A DNA stretch of 64,000 bases. It comes from Clostridium puniceum. Its GTDB lineage: Bacteria; Bacillota; Clostridia; Clostridiales; Clostridiaceae. How positions within the stretch are numbered: the first letter of the stretch is position 1; the number at the start of each line of letters is the position of its first letter. Positions 34,903 through 43,943 of the stretch are shown piece after piece. Location of the stretch: assembly GCF_002006345.1 (NCBI RefSeq), contig NZ_LZZM01000098.1, positions 1 through 64,000 on the forward strand, read 5' to 3'. A program made the position numbers and the translations under genes. A model generated the notes under the pieces. That model was not told where the DNA came from. It searched no databases and saw nothing but the letters and a program-made list of their open reading frames with translations.

Positions 34903-36087
34903 ATGAAGAAGATAATTAGTTTTTTAATACCTATATTAATTGCAATTATAAGTGTAATAGCAATTAATAATATTTTAGATAATCAGATAGTGAATTTAGT
35001 TAAACAAAAAAATCCGTCACTAATTGGCCGTAATTATGGAGATTTAACTAAGGATAGAAGTGTTATAATCAAAAATATATTATCCAATAAAGGTGATTTA
35101 TTTTTAATGGGTTCATCTGAAATGGGAGTATCAGTCCCGCAAAACTCTATAAACTTTTTCCCGTTTAATGGAGTAGATTATAATGTAAGCTGCTTTGGGC
35201 GTGCGTATACGCAAGATTTACAACAAGCAACTCTACTTGGCAGCTGTGATTTGAAAGAAAATCAAAGAATAGCCCTTATAGTTTCAATTCAATGGTTTGA
35301 GAACTTTCATGGCATGGATGCAGGAGACTTTGTTGTTAATTTTTCAGATATACAATTTTATAATTTTTTAAAGAATCCTAAAATAAGTAAAGAAAATAAG
35401 ATTTATTATGCTAAGAGGGTATATCAGCTTCTAACTGGTGCAAATAAATATTATCCAGAAGCTTTATATGCAAGATTATATTATAGCGAAAATCCTCTAA
35501 AAAATGTGGTTATGCTAGCCTTTAAGCCTTATTATGGCATTAATGAGTATTTATCTAATATTAAAGATAAAGCATTAATTTATAAGAAATTAAAAGCATT
35601 GCCAGATAAACAAAGTAATGCAGAACTTAAAATCGTTAATTGGCAAGAAGAATATGATAGTGTTGAAAAGGAAAATAGTGATATTCCATCTACTAATAAA
35701 TTTCACCTTACTGATGAATACTACAACAATAGGATTGCAGGAGTAGAGGATACTATTAAAGGAAGATATAAGGATATGGATCTTGTAAATTCAAAAGAAA
35801 TGGATGACTATAAATTCCTTCTAAGTGTATGTAAAGACCTTAATATGGAGCCATATATTATATTACCTCCAGTTAATGGCTGGTATGATGATCACTTAGG
35901 GTTAGAAAAGGATAGAAGAGATGAATATTATAACACAGTAAAAGGTTTGGCTAATGACAGTGGTTTCGATGTTCTTGATTTGGGGAATTATGATTATGAA
36001 AAAGATTTCTTAGTAGATGTAATGCATTTAGGAAAAGAAGGGTGGCTTAAAGTAAGTGAAGAGATTTATAAGCACTTTAATAAATAG
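34903..36087 (+). CDS. dltD: D-alanyl-lipoteichoic acid biosynthesis protein DltD
   Basis: A 394-residue membrane-anchored SGNH-like esterase needed for D-alanylation of teichoic acids outside the cell. One N-terminal helix (about residues 3-25) is followed by the SGNH catalytic serine in FLMGSSEMGVS and the Asp/His pair in LVDVMHLGKEGW. ATG at 34903 has aagagg nine bases upstream; the in-frame ATG at 34885 has none. It is first in the operon, whereas Bacillus and staphylococci have it last. The 3' end overlaps dltX by 32 nt. Confidence 0.92.
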   Translation: MKKIISFLIPILIAIISVIAINNILDNQIVNLVKQKNPSLIGRNYGDLTKDRSVIIKNILSNKGDLFLMGSSEMGVSVPQNSINFFPFNGVDYNVSCFGRAYTQDLQQATLLGSCDLKENQRIALIVSIQWFENFHGMDAGDFVVNFSDIQFYNFLKNPKISKENKIYYAKRVYQLLTGANKYYPEALYARLYYSENPLKNVVMLAFKPYYGINEYLSNIKDKALIYKKLKALPDKQSNAELKIVNWQEEYDSVEKENSDIPSTNKFHLTDEYYNNRIAGVEDTIKGRYKDMDLVNSKEMDDYKFLLSVCKDLNMEPYIILPPVNGWYDDHLGLEKDRRDEYYNTVKGLANDSGFDVLDLGNYDYEKDFLVDVMHLGKEGWLKVSEEIYKHFNK

Positions 36088-36196
36088 TAGAGATTTAAAA
36101 AGAACTATAATATTATCAGTAACCATAGTATTAGCACTGATAGTGTATTTTTTCTATTCATTAAGTGATATGCCATTTGTATATAATCAATTTTAA
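36056..36196 (+). CDS. dltX: DltX-like small membrane protein
   Basis: A 46-codon gene with a GTG start inside the end of dltD. The peptide has a basic N-terminus (KRFISTLINSRDLKR), one membrane helix (TIILSVTIVLALIVYFF) and ends SDMPFVYNQF, matching the C-terminal F-x-Y-N-x-F signature by which DltX is known. DltX works with DltB and DltD in moving D-alanine across the membrane. A ggtgg motif lies about 10 nt before the GTG. The gene sits directly before dltA, its usual neighbour. It is easily missed by length-filtered gene finding. Confidence 0.8.
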   Translation: MKRFISTLINSRDLKRTIILSVTIVLALIVYFFYSLSDMPFVYNQF

Positions 36197-36216
36197 TAGT
36201 AGTGGGGGAATAAGCC

Positions 36217-37731
36217 GTGAAGATATTAGAGAGTATTGATAAATTTGCAAAAACTGAAAGAGTAGCAGTTAGATGTTTAGATAAAGAATTAACTTATAAA
36301 CAACTTAAAGATTTTTCAGATAAAATAGCAACATACTTATTAGAAGAATTTAAAGAAGATAGAACACCAATTGTTATTTATGGTAATAAAGAAAATGAAA
36401 TTTTACCTTTAATGATGGGTGCATTAAAATCAGGAAGAGCGTATGTACCATTGGATATATCTTTTCCAGCAGATAGAATAAGTCAAATAATAGGAGAAGT
36501 TAAACCTAAAGTTATATTTAACTGCACTGAATATTCTATAGATTCAAATAATATACTAAAATTAAATTTAGATGAAATAAACGATATATTTAACAGTGAT
36601 CTTGGTGTATCAGTAACAAAGGAAAACTGGGTTAAGGATGAAGATAATTGCTATATATTATTTACATCTGGTAGTACAGGAAAACCTAAGGGAGTTCAAA
36701 TAAATAAAAGAAATTTAGATTCCTTTATTAGCTGGTTTGAGAAAGATACATATATGGATGAAAGTTCAACAGTAATGTTAAATCAGCCCGCATATTCATT
36801 TGATTTATCAGTGGTTCCACTATATTTAGGCTTGTGTAATGGAAAAACTTTATTTAGTTTAGCAAAAAGCACATTAAAGGATTTAGGTGAAATGTTCAAT
36901 CAATTAGCTGAATCAAATACAGAGTGTTGGGTTTCAACACCTACATTAGCTGATATATGCACTAAGTTTGATGATTTTAATGGAAAAGTAATGAATAAAA
37001 TTTCAAAGTTTATATTTATAGGGGAAGTACTTACTAAAAATACTGCTAATACACTTATTGAAAGATTTCCCAATGCTAAAGTAATAAATGCTTATGGACC
37101 AACAGAAGCAACTGTTGCTATTTCAGTAATTGATATTGATGAAAAAATGATAGAAGATGAAAAGGAATTACCAATAGGATATCCAATGTCTAATTGTGAG
37201 TTAAGAATAGAAGACGAACAAGGTAATAAACTAAATGATGGTGAAAAAGGTGAACTCGTTATAATTGGAGATAGTGTAAGCATAGGGTATCTTAATAATC
37301 CTGAAATGACTAATAAGGTCTTCTTCAAAACTAAAGATAATAAGCAAGGATATAAGACTGGGGATTTAGGTTATTACGAAAATGGAATATTATATTATTG
37401 TGGGAGAAAAGACTTCCAAATAAAATTAAATGGATTTAGAATTGAAATTGAAGATATAGAAAATAACTTTAGAAAACTTGAAAATATAAATAATGTAGCA
37501 GTTTTACCAGTATTTAATGAAGAAAATAAAATCTCTCATTTAACAGCATTCGTAGTTCTTAATGTGGAAAATGAATTATCAAATTTAAAGAATTCTACAT
37601 TAATAAAGAATGAATTAAAAGAGTTTATACCAGAATATATGATTCCTAGAAACATTAAGATTTTAAAACAATTTCCTCTAAATACTAATGGGAAGATTGA
37701 TAGAAAGAAACTTATGGAGGATTTAAGATGA
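36217..37731 (+). CDS. dltA: D-alanine-poly(phosphoribitol)/D-alanyl carrier protein ligase
   Basis: A 504-residue adenylating enzyme that activates D-alanine with ATP and loads it on DltC. AMP-binding core motifs are visible: LFTSGSTGKPKGVQ (about 149-162), NAYGPTEATVA near 290, YKTGDLGYYENG near 385 and the C-terminal lysine in NTNGKIDRKKL. Length is normal for DltA. It uses a GTG start with gtgggggaa upstream. dltB starts within its last codons (4-nt overlap). Confidence 0.95.
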   Translation: MKILESIDKFAKTERVAVRCLDKELTYKQLKDFSDKIATYLLEEFKEDRTPIVIYGNKENEILPLMMGALKSGRAYVPLDISFPADRISQIIGEVKPKVIFNCTEYSIDSNNILKLNLDEINDIFNSDLGVSVTKENWVKDEDNCYILFTSGSTGKPKGVQINKRNLDSFISWFEKDTYMDESSTVMLNQPAYSFDLSVVPLYLGLCNGKTLFSLAKSTLKDLGEMFNQLAESNTECWVSTPTLADICTKFDDFNGKVMNKISKFIFIGEVLTKNTANTLIERFPNAKVINAYGPTEATVAISVIDIDEKMIEDEKELPIGYPMSNCELRIEDEQGNKLNDGEKGELVIIGDSVSIGYLNNPEMTNKVFFKTKDNKQGYKTGDLGYYENGILYYCGRKDFQIKLNGFRIEIEDIENNFRKLENINNVAVLPVFNEENKISHLTAFVVLNVENELSNLKNSTLIKNELKEFIPEYMIPRNIKILKQFPLNTNGKIDRKKLMEDLR

Positions 37732-38885
37732 CATTAACTCAATATGGAGATTATTTTTATTTATATATATTAATGATATCTCTAATACCTTCTATTATCT
37801 TAGGTTTATTACAAAAGAAAATTAAATATTATGGTATGTTTTTATCAGTATTAATATTAATACTTACATTTGGGTTAAAAACTAGACAAATGTTATTACT
37901 TTTAATGTTTTTAGCTGGTGAATTAATATTAATTAAAGTATATTCAATACTTAGAAAAAAAACAGACAATAAATATTTATATTACTTGATATTATTTCTT
38001 TCAGTGACACCAATAATTATATTAAAGGTAAGTCCATTGACAAGATTTAGTACAATAGGGTTTATAGGATTATCATATCTTAACTTTAAAGCCATACAGA
38101 TGATTATTGAAGTATATGATAACACTATAAAAGAAATAAGCTTTATAGATACATTGTATTTCTTTATATTTTTCCCTGTGTTAACTTCTGGACCAATCGA
38201 TAGATCAAGAAGATTTAATGAGGACTTAGAAAAAAATATAGAAAGAAAAGAATATATAAATGATTATTTAATACGTGGAATTGAGCATATAGCAAGAGGT
38301 ATAGGGTATAAATTTGTATTAGCTGCTTTAATCAGCGTCTTATGGATGGATAAAATACCTAAAGATATAACGTTAATAAATTCTTTGAACTATATGTATT
38401 CATACAGTTTATATTTATTTTTTGACTTTGCAGGGTATAGCTCTTTTGCAGTAGGTACGAGTTATATCTTAGGTGTTAAAACTCCAGAAAACTTCAATAA
38501 GCCATTTTTGAGTAAAGATATGAAAGAATTTTGGACTAGATGGCACATATCATTATCAAAGTGGTTTGGAGACTATATATACTCAAGATTTGTTTTAAAT
38601 AGTATGAGAAACAAAAGATTTAAAAATAGAATTATTGCATCTCATGTAGGTCAAATGATAACCATGGGAGTTATGGGAATTTGGCACGGTTTAGAATGGT
38701 TTTATATATTGTATGGATTATACCAAGGTTTAGCGCTAGTTGGGACAGATATATATCAACGTAAGTCGAAATTTTATAAAGCACATAAAAAAGAAAAATG
38801 GTTTCAATATATCCAAATAGCAGTAACATTCCATATAGCATGTTTTGGCTTATTGTTATTTTCAGGGTATTTATTTAAAAAGTAG
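37728..38885 (+). CDS. dltB: D-alanyl transfer MBOAT protein DltB
   Basis: A 385-residue multipass membrane O-acyltransferase that, with DltC, passes D-alanine across the membrane toward teichoic acids. The MBOAT features FTRWHISLSKWFGDYIYSR-type region (reads FWTRWHISLSKWFGDYIYSR) and the catalytic histidine in GIWHGLEWFYILYGLYQG are present. About eleven helices. The ATG overlaps the dltA stop, indicating coupled translation; dltC follows after 12 nt. Confidence 0.95.
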   Translation: MTLTQYGDYFYLYILMISLIPSIILGLLQKKIKYYGMFLSVLILILTFGLKTRQMLLLLMFLAGELILIKVYSILRKKTDNKYLYYLILFLSVTPIIILKVSPLTRFSTIGFIGLSYLNFKAIQMIIEVYDNTIKEISFIDTLYFFIFFPVLTSGPIDRSRRFNEDLEKNIERKEYINDYLIRGIEHIARGIGYKFVLAALISVLWMDKIPKDITLINSLNYMYSYSLYLFFDFAGYSSFAVGTSYILGVKTPENFNKPFLSKDMKEFWTRWHISLSKWFGDYIYSRFVLNSMRNKRFKNRIIASHVGQMITMGVMGIWHGLEWFYILYGLYQGLALVGTDIYQRKSKFYKAHKKEKWFQYIQIAVTFHIACFGLLLFSGYLFKK

Positions 38886-38897
38886 GAGGAATTAAAA

Positions 38898-39131
38898 ATG
38901 GAAGAAAAAGTACTAGATATGTTAATTGAAGTAACCGGTAGTGATGATATTGCAGAAGAAAAAGACACTGATTTATTTGAAGCAGGATTACTTGATTCGC
39001 TAGGAATAATAGAAGTCTTACTAAAGATTGAAGAAGTTTTTGGATTAAAATTACAACCAACTGACCTAGAACGAAACGATATGGCTACAGTAAATAATTT
39101 AGTAGAATTCTTAAAAACTAAAATATCTTAA
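38898..39131 (+). CDS. dltC: D-alanyl carrier protein
   Basis: A 77-residue acyl-carrier-like protein. The phosphopantetheine attachment serine is Ser34 in AGLLDSLGIIEVL, as in DltC proteins. It carries D-alanine as a thioester from DltA to DltB. It follows a good taggagga site. Last gene of the dlt operon; a strong terminator lies 68 nt downstream. AcpS encoded at 42002 could install its cofactor. Confidence 0.95.
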   Translation: MEEKVLDMLIEVTGSDDIAEEKDTDLFEAGLLDSLGIIEVLLKIEEVFGLKLQPTDLERNDMATVNNLVEFLKTKIS

Positions 39132-39198
39132 GTTTAACAAATTATATTGAAGAGGCTGATTAAAAATGTACAAAAGCAAAAGCCTCAGATAAAATCAC

Positions 39199-39246
39199 AA
39201 ACCATGCATAAGAGGAATAAATAAATTCGTCTTATGCATGGTTTTT
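39199..39246 (+). terminator. Terminator of the dlt operon
   Basis: Perfect stem aaaccatgcataaga/tcttatgcatggttt with a 16-nt loop and five Ts. Confidence 0.9.
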
Positions 39247-39460
39247 CTTAATTTAAAATTGTTTAAGATAAAGGCATACAAGACATACATTATGTAGAGA
39301 ATATAATATGTTAAAATAGAGTAAAATATATTAAATACTATTTTGCATAAGTAAGTAAAATTATTTAAATATAAGTAGTTTGAATTTATAAATATAGTAT
39401 ATTTTTAATTTATCAAATTTGATTTAAAAATTATATATGAATAATGGAAATGGTGATTAT

Positions 39461-40306
39461 ATGAAAAAGATAAATTTCAATTTTATGCATGAATTAAATA
39501 TATTTATACGTCTTATCGCTAAGATTAAGAAGGATGATGTATTCGCATTATCGTCTCAATTAGCTTACTATTTAGTATTATCTTTTTTTCCATTTATGGT
39601 GTTTTTAATGACATTAGTTGGATTTAGCAGGTTAAGCTCTAGTGATGTCTTAAAAGACCTAAATGTTATGCTGCCTAAAAGCGTATTAGAATTAACACAG
39701 TCAACGATTAGAGAGATATTTGATAAGCAATATAAAGGATTATTATGGGTATCTATATTTTTAATGGTATGGACATCATCATCTGCATTTAAGGCTGTAA
39801 TAAAAAGTGTAAATAAGGCGTATGATTTGGAAGAAGATAGATCGTTTATCAAACTATCTATTATTTCTATGCTAGGGATATTTGGATTAGCTATAATTAT
39901 TATATTAGCGTTAGGAATGTTGGTATTTGGAAATGTGATTGGAGAGTATATTATTAATTATTATTCATTATACAAATTAATAATAATTCTCTGGAATATA
40001 TTTAGATATGCATTCATGATTGTTGTTATGATATTTATATTTATAGCTATTTATAAACTTGCACCAGCCAAAAGACTAACGTGGAAAGAAGTAATTCCAG
40101 GATCTGTATTTAGTACTTTAGGATGGATATTAATATCGTTTGTTTTTTCATTTTATATTGATAATTTTAATAATTATTCTAGATTTTATGGAAGTTTAGG
40201 CGCTGTATTCATACTTATGACATGGATGTTTATTATATCAATAATATTTATTTTGGGAGTAGAAATAAATTTTGTGATAGAAGAAATTAAAAATAAAGTT
40301 GAGTAG
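39461..40306 (+). CDS. YihY/BrkB family membrane protein
   Basis: A 281-residue inner-membrane protein with six helices. Signature segments are ALSSQLAYYLVLSFFPFMVF near the N-terminus, SSSAFKAVIKSVNKAYDLEE, and YGSLGAVFILMTWMFIISII near the end, as in the YihY/BrkB family (formerly called ribonuclease BN, wrongly). Function is unknown in most bacteria. ATG at 39461 follows aaatggtgat; the ATG eight codons earlier lacks a ribosome site. It is monocistronic. Confidence 0.9.
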   Translation: MKKINFNFMHELNIFIRLIAKIKKDDVFALSSQLAYYLVLSFFPFMVFLMTLVGFSRLSSSDVLKDLNVMLPKSVLELTQSTIREIFDKQYKGLLWVSIFLMVWTSSSAFKAVIKSVNKAYDLEEDRSFIKLSIISMLGIFGLAIIIILALGMLVFGNVIGEYIINYYSLYKLIIILWNIFRYAFMIVVMIFIFIAIYKLAPAKRLTWKEVIPGSVFSTLGWILISFVFSFYIDNFNNYSRFYGSLGAVFILMTWMFIISIIFILGVEINFVIEEIKNKVE

Positions 40307-40308
40307 CG

Positions 40309-40354
40309 AAACAGAAGCATATGTTAATTATTAAAGTATGTGATTCTGTTTTTT
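40309..40354 (+). terminator. Probable terminator after the YihY gene
   Basis: Imperfect stem aacagaagcata/tatgtgattctgtt followed by six Ts. Confidence 0.6.
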
Positions 40355-40488
40355 GGGGCATAACGGAATAACAAATTAGAATTTATTAATGAAGCAGGAA
40401 CGATATGCTTAATTAGTTTTTATTTTAATTGAATAGAAATTTCTAAACTGGATATAACTTTAGAGGAAAAATATTCAGGAGGTAAGAT

Positions 40489-40836
40489 ATGAATAAGATA
40501 ATATTATTAGGAAGATTAGTTAAGGACCCTGAACTAAAACATAGTGAAAATGGGGATAAGAGTTATACTAAATTCACAATTGCTGTGCAAAGGAATTTTA
40601 AATTACCAGATGGAGTTAGGGAAGCAGATTTTATACCAATTAGAGTTTTTGGTAAAAAGGCAGAAGTTATAGTTAAATATATGAGAAAAGGAAGCCTTAT
40701 TACAATAAGTGGAAGACTTAGAACTGGAAGTTATGAAGATGGAGAGGGAAATAGAAAATATATAGCAGAAGTTATAGCTGAGGATTTTAAATTTATTGAA
40801 AATAAGAAAACTCAACAACAAGTTTTAGAAAATTAA
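40489..40836 (+). CDS. ssb: Short single-stranded DNA-binding protein
   Basis: A 115-residue OB-fold protein: MNKIILLGRLVKDPELKHSE, FTIAVQRNF, DFIPIRVFGKKAEVIVKYMR and GRLRTGSYEDGEG are typical of bacterial SSB. It lacks the disordered linker and acidic DDDIPF-type tip that recruits repair and replication proteins, ending instead KKTQQQVLEN. It is therefore probably a secondary SSB, not the rpsF-ssb-rpsR copy. The ribosome site is aggaggt. It stands alone, in a region of very AT-rich flanks. Confidence 0.9.
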   Translation: MNKIILLGRLVKDPELKHSENGDKSYTKFTIAVQRNFKLPDGVREADFIPIRVFGKKAEVIVKYMRKGSLITISGRLRTGSYEDGEGNRKYIAEVIAEDFKFIENKKTQQQVLEN

Positions 40837-41203
40837 TATAAAGAGCAAAAAGAAATTTTCATATAAAAATCTTTAATTTAAATATTCATATATGTTGTAA
40901 TTTTAATTTTTCAATAAAATTAAGTTATCATAATTAATTTTATTAAAGATTAACTTTTACAACATATACAATATATGTAATTTAAAAATATGTTAATAAT
41001 ATATTTTTAGATAAATAAAGATTATATAATTTAAACTAATAGTATTAAGAAAGTTAAAGCTAGAATATGTTGTATTATTTTATTTTCATTTAATAATACT
41101 AAATGTATAGCAAAAATAGAAAGCTTAAGAATAGAGGTTTTAATAAGTAAATATAGCATATATTCAAAATATATACTATAAAAAAATATTTATACAAAAA
41201 GTG
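40837..41203. other. Very AT-rich intergenic region
   Basis: No gene is seen between the ssb gene and the promoter at 41204. The sequence is almost all A and T with no supported frame. Confidence 0.4.
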
Positions 41204-41231
41204 TTGTATTTATATAAGAATGTGTTATAAT
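41204..41231 (+). promoter_or_regulatory. Promoter of a candidate small RNA
   Basis: TTGTAT (41204-41209) and TATAAT (41226-41231) with 16-nt spacing, followed about 70 nt later by a strong intrinsic terminator and no ORF between. Confidence 0.55.
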
Positions 41232-41237
41232 AAAGAT

Positions 41238-41327
41238 GTAAACGATATCTAAGAGATATATTTTTCAATTATGGTTAAACAAAAAAAGAGATTATGAGGT
41301 AAAAAAAGAGCTATTAGCTCTTTTTTT
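41238..41327 (+). ncRNA. Candidate small RNA of about 90 nt
   Basis: The predicted transcript starts near 41238, has a hairpin (atatct/agatat, 41245-41259), then an A-rich single-stranded part, and ends in a strong terminator (agagct/agctct with loop att, flanked by seven As and seven Ts). A 9-codon frame (MVKQKKRL) lies inside but has no ribosome site. It could also be an attenuated leader for the gene at 41606. Confidence 0.45.
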
Positions 41328-41605
41328 ATTTGAGAAAATAAACGTTTGTTTACATAGTACAATAAACTTTGAACTAAAATATATATAATAAAAACGCAAA
41401 TTTCGACAAATGATACCTTGTCTATGAGGTTTTGAAGTATGTATATGTTGTAAAAGCAAAATGAAGAAGTTTTATTGTCAATAAAAAAAAAATGAATTAT
41501 GAAATCAAGGACAGGCTTTGACAATTTATTGACACACTATATGATAGTATAGTATTAAAAGGAAAGTTTATTACTATTATTAAATATTTAAGGAGTTGAG
41601 GGGTT

Positions 41606-41935
41606 ATGAATTTAGTTGATGAATATACATCTATACATAAGGGTGAAGACGTTGAATATAGATATGTATACAGACTTATAAAAAAATGTTTTAGGGGAAT
41701 AACTGCATATGGAATTGAGATTGAAAGAAAAGATTATGTTGGATTGGCAAATGTAAACTTGGAAAGAGAAAGCGTAGAAGTAATTTCAGCACATAGACAT
41801 AAAGTAAAACAATTACTTATTAAGTTATATACCAATAAAGTATCTCCATATCATTTAATTGATCTTGTAGGTAGTTATGTAGATGAGTACGCTTATGAAT
41901 TTGATAGTGGAATGGAAGAAAAAGTTGTAAATTAA
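41606..41935 (+). CDS. Small conserved clostridial protein (DUF6514-like)
   Basis: A 109-residue soluble protein: YRLIKKCFRGITAYGIEIER, VGLANVNLERESVEVISAHR and SPYHLIDLVGSYVDEYAYEF. I associate it with DUF6514, a small clostridial family of unknown role, with moderate confidence. An excellent aaggagttgagggg site precedes the ATG, and a TTGACA lies about 75 nt upstream. The acpS gene follows 66 nt later, so it may be in that operon. Confidence 0.65.
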   Translation: MNLVDEYTSIHKGEDVEYRYVYRLIKKCFRGITAYGIEIERKDYVGLANVNLERESVEVISAHRHKVKQLLIKLYTNKVSPYHLIDLVGSYVDEYAYEFDSGMEEKVVN

Positions 41936-42001
41936 TATAAAAGAATAGTTAAGAATTTACGCCAATGTATGGTAACATATTATTAAGAGAGGCGATAAAT
42001 T

Positions 42002-42373
42002 ATGATTATTGGAATTGGAACTGATATAATAGAAATTAAGAGAATAGAAAAAGTAATAAATAGAACGAGTAGTTTTATTGAAAAATCATTTACTTATAAT
42101 GAAATTGAATATTTTAAATCAAAAGGATTAAAAGGGAATGTAGTAGCTGGCAATTTTGCGGCGAAAGAGGCGATTAGTAAGGCACTTGGAACTGGATTTA
42201 GAGGATTTGGATTAAAGGATATTGAAGTTTTAAGAGATGAACTTGGAAAACCAATTGTAAAGCTAAGTGATAAAATTTATGAATTATTAGATGTAAAAGA
42301 ATTTAATATTCATATTAGTATTTCACATAGCCAAGAAAATGCAATAGCATACGCAGTAATGGAGGTGATATAA
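42002..42373 (+). CDS. acpS: Holo-[acyl-carrier-protein] synthase
   Basis: A 123-residue phosphopantetheinyl transferase that activates acyl-carrier proteins, using CoA. MIIGIGTDIIEIKRIEKVIN at the N-terminus (metal-binding Asp8) and NFAAKEAISKALGTGFRGF in the middle are diagnostic. Its stop overlaps the ATG of the NAD(P)HX repair gene, an arrangement common in Firmicutes. The ribosome site is agaggcg. Confidence 0.96.
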   Translation: MIIGIGTDIIEIKRIEKVINRTSSFIEKSFTYNEIEYFKSKGLKGNVVAGNFAAKEAISKALGTGFRGFGLKDIEVLRDELGKPIVKLSDKIYELLDVKEFNIHISISHSQENAIAYAVMEVI

Positions 42374-43875
42374 TGCTTCAAGTTTTTTCAGTTGAGCAGT
42401 GTAAGGAAATGGATAAACAAAGCATTATAGATATAGGAATCCCAGGAGTTATACTCATGGAAAATGCTGCAATAGGTATGTTTAAAGAAGTTGTTAATAA
42501 AGGAGAGTCATTTTTAATATTATGTGGTAAAGGGAATAATGGAGGGGACGCTCTAGCATTAGCCAGACATTTAATATTAGCAGGGAAAAAAGTAAGAGTT
42601 TATATTGTAAGTGCAGATAAAAATTATACTTCGGATTTTCAAATTAATTTCAATATATTAAAAAAATTAATTAATGAAAGAGAGCTTTTGTTTATAACAT
42701 CAGAAAACGATATAAATGAGTTTCTAGCTAAAGAGCTAGAAAGTTATAATGTTATTGTAGATGGAATTTTTGGAGTTGGACTCAACAAAGATTTGACGGG
42801 AATGTTTAAGAAAATTATAGAATATATAAATTCCTATGGAAAGTTTATAGTTTCAATTGATGTTCCATCTGGCTTAGACTGTGATTTGGGTATTGAGAGG
42901 GGAATTGCAGTACATGCTGATGTTACTTATACATTTGAAGTCGTTAAAAAAGGATTTTTAAATTATAAAGCAATTAATTGTATTGGAAAGATGAATATAT
43001 TGAAAATAGGGATACCAGAATGTATAAAAAAGGCTAATGCACGAGGTTTTTGCATTTTAGAAGAACATGAATATAAACAATTACTTCCTAAAAGAGAGGT
43101 ATATGGTCACAAAGGAAGTTATGGTAGAGCACTAGTTGTAGCTGGAAGAAAGGGATTTACAGGGGCGGCTTTTATTGCAACAGAATGTACAGTTAGAACA
43201 GGAGCAGGGTTAACCACATTAATATGTGATGAGGACGTTCAAATAGCACTAGGAAATAGATTAATAGAAGCTATGACATTAACTTGGAAGGATAATGTTA
43301 TAGAACTTATAAAAAGTGCTGATTCTATTGCTTTTGGACCTGGAATTGGAACAGGAGATAGGAAAGAAAAGTTATTAGAAGAAGTTGTTAATAATAGTAG
43401 TTGTCCAATTGTAATTGATGCAGATGGGATAACATTGCTAGGGAAAAATAAGTTCTTATTAAATAATTTAAGGGATAGAATAATTATTACTCCACATCCA
43501 GCCGAAATGGCACGATTTTTAGGCATAACAATTGAAGAAGTGGAAGACAATAGAGTTAATATAGCAAAAGAAGTAGCTAGAAAATATGGAATAATTGTCT
43601 TGCTAAAGGGGTACAATACTGTAATTTCAAACGGAAAAGATGTTTATATAAATCCAACTGGTAATAGTAGAATGGCGTCAGGAGGAATGGGAGATGCATT
43701 GACGGGAATAATAAATGGATTTTTGTCACAAGGAGTTAACTTAGAACAAGCAGCTCTTTTAGGTGCCTATATACATGGGAAAATAGGGGATAGGCTGGGA
43801 AAAAAATTTTACATAGTAAATGCAAGAGATATTATAGGTGAATTGCCAAAAGAAATTAATATTATTTGTAATTAG
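42373..43875 (+). CDS. nnr: Bifunctional NAD(P)H-hydrate epimerase/ADP-dependent dehydratase
   Basis: A 500-residue fusion that repairs hydrated NAD(P)H. The N-terminal epimerase domain (about 1-215) has LCGKGNNGGDALALARHLIL and DGIFGVGLNKDLTG and DVPSGLDCDLG. The C-terminal dehydratase domain (about 225-495) has GHKGSYGRALVVAGRKGFTG, ITPHPAEMARFLG and the ATP-site NSRMASGGMGDALTG. It overlaps acpS by one base and is followed after 68 nt by a GerS/LolA-like gene. Confidence 0.95.
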   Translation: MLQVFSVEQCKEMDKQSIIDIGIPGVILMENAAIGMFKEVVNKGESFLILCGKGNNGGDALALARHLILAGKKVRVYIVSADKNYTSDFQINFNILKKLINERELLFITSENDINEFLAKELESYNVIVDGIFGVGLNKDLTGMFKKIIEYINSYGKFIVSIDVPSGLDCDLGIERGIAVHADVTYTFEVVKKGFLNYKAINCIGKMNILKIGIPECIKKANARGFCILEEHEYKQLLPKREVYGHKGSYGRALVVAGRKGFTGAAFIATECTVRTGAGLTTLICDEDVQIALGNRLIEAMTLTWKDNVIELIKSADSIAFGPGIGTGDRKEKLLEEVVNNSSCPIVIDADGITLLGKNKFLLNNLRDRIIITPHPAEMARFLGITIEEVEDNRVNIAKEVARKYGIIVLLKGYNTVISNGKDVYINPTGNSRMASGGMGDALTGIINGFLSQGVNLEQAALLGAYIHGKIGDRLGKKFYIVNARDIIGELPKEINIICN

Positions 43876-43943
43876 GCATAAAACTTCAAGGATTTTCATA
43901 AATAGTAGTAATTAAGTAATAAATCTTTGGAGGAATTATAAAT

